From: CAWCQC01 sp963819905
GTDB taxonomy: Bacteria > Actinomycetota > Thermoleophilia > Gaiellales > Gaiellaceae
DNA: 64,000 nucleotides
Direction: 5' to 3'
NCBI GenBank assembly: GCA_963819905.1
Contig: CAWFXP010000011.1
Location: forward strand, 1-64,000
How positions within the stretch are numbered: the first letter of the stretch is position 1; each line of letters begins with the position of its first letter. A program made the translations under genes and the position numbers. Positions 63,797 to 64,000 of the stretch are shown in pieces. The notes beneath the pieces were generated by a model. The model did not search any database and was not told the DNA's origin. It saw only the letters and a list, made by a program, of their open reading frames with translations.

Positions 63797-63854
63797 TCGC
63801 GGCACGCCGAGCCTCGCGTCGGCTGCGGGTCGTGCGCCTGCGATAATCAACGCG

Positions 63855-64000
63855 ATGGCGTCGAAGAAGCAACGACGGCGGCGCGAGAAGCTCCAGCGGC
63901 ACGAGTACGAGTACGTCGTCGAGAACGAGGAGGGGGAAGAGGTTCCGGTCGAATCGCCCCGCGAGGCGAGGACGTCGGGTACCCGAGCGGCCCAGCCGAA
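63855..64000 (+). CDS. Start of a protein with a very basic N-terminus (cut by the window end)
   Basis: ATG 63855, with GATAAT seven bases upstream, opens MASKKQRRRREKLQRHEYEY and then acidic VVENEEGEEVPVESPREA. The frame is open to the last base. The Lys/Arg cluster suggests contact with nucleic acid or membrane. The family cannot be told from 48 residues. Confidence 0.65.
   Translation, partial: MASKKQRRRREKLQRHEYEYVVENEEGEEVPVESPREARTSGTRAAQP

Noticed and set aside
1..64000. CRISPR arrays
   Set aside because: No series of regularly spaced 25-40 base repeats and no cas-like protein was seen. The RTX repeats are coding repeats.

Overview
The window is high-GC DNA with many GTG starts, short intergenic gaps and a strong leaderless-promoter signature (a TANNNT -10 element six or seven bases ahead of a GTG or ATG). 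Gene content (split glycine decarboxylase gcvPA/gcvPB, ECF sigma plus membrane propeller protein, cyclase-ATPase-TPR regulators, M29 aminopeptidase, hut genes) suggests an actinobacterium, perhaps of the Thermoleophilia/Gaiellales type. That placement is an inference from style and gene content. Many conserved genes carry single-base frameshifts, and the density varies along the window, so uncorrected read or assembly errors are likely. Real decay is clearest in the tRNA-Glu island.

Layout. 1-5.2 kb: two near-identical tandem genes for large secreted RTX (hemolysin-type, calcium-binding) proteins on the minus strand, both broken by indels, each preceded by the same seven-codon minicistron. 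5.4-9.7 kb: glycine cleavage operon gcvT-gcvH-gcvPA-gcvPB. 9.7-17.1 kb: rlmN, a Ca2+/H+ antiporter, a Cys-rich conserved protein, an orphan histidine kinase, nfo and gltX (divergent, sharing one symmetric -10), and a secreted trypsin-like protease. 17.1-20.8 kb: ECF sigma factor with membrane-anchored propeller protein, a LAS-type metallopeptidase and an alpha/beta hydrolase.

20.85-35.34 kb: a probable integrative element or its remains, bounded by a 23-bp direct repeat of the tRNA-Glu(CTC) 3' end. The intact tRNA lies at 35.3 kb. The left end has the C-terminal stub of a tyrosine integrase. Both inner flanks carry the same tandem GGTGGTAGCACC pair. The element holds two giant signalling proteins (one with the twin-cyclase/ATPase/TPR layout of mammalian soluble adenylyl cyclase), two large secreted proteins, an IS481-type remnant, a truncated XRE regulator, a VOC protein and an internally deleted FUSC-like gene.

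35.4-46.5 kb: secreted and small membrane proteins, a polysaccharide-lyase-like protein, flavin reductase, methyltransferase, NAD(P)-binding protein, and an OmpR-type response regulator/histidine kinase operon followed by lipoprotein genes whose 5' regions are duplicated copies of the kinase 3' end; then tRNA-Gln(CTG) and a lipoprotein. 46.5-56.6 kb: HD-domain protein, membrane protein, M29 aminopeptidase, a heterodimeric-type ABC exporter, a LysR regulator divergent from a small Cys-rich protein plus an isocitrate-lyase-superfamily enzyme, a coiled-coil lipoprotein and a uracil-DNA glycosylase. 56.7-63.5 kb: histidine utilisation operon ftcD-hutH-hisD homologue-hutU-hutI. The hisD homologue has changed zinc/substrate positions. 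The window ends in two small genes with twin GATAAT leaderless promoters.

Functionally, the gcv and hut operons both feed one-carbon units (methylene- and formimino-tetrahydrofolate) from amino-acid catabolism. The rest is mostly cell-envelope, secretion and signalling.
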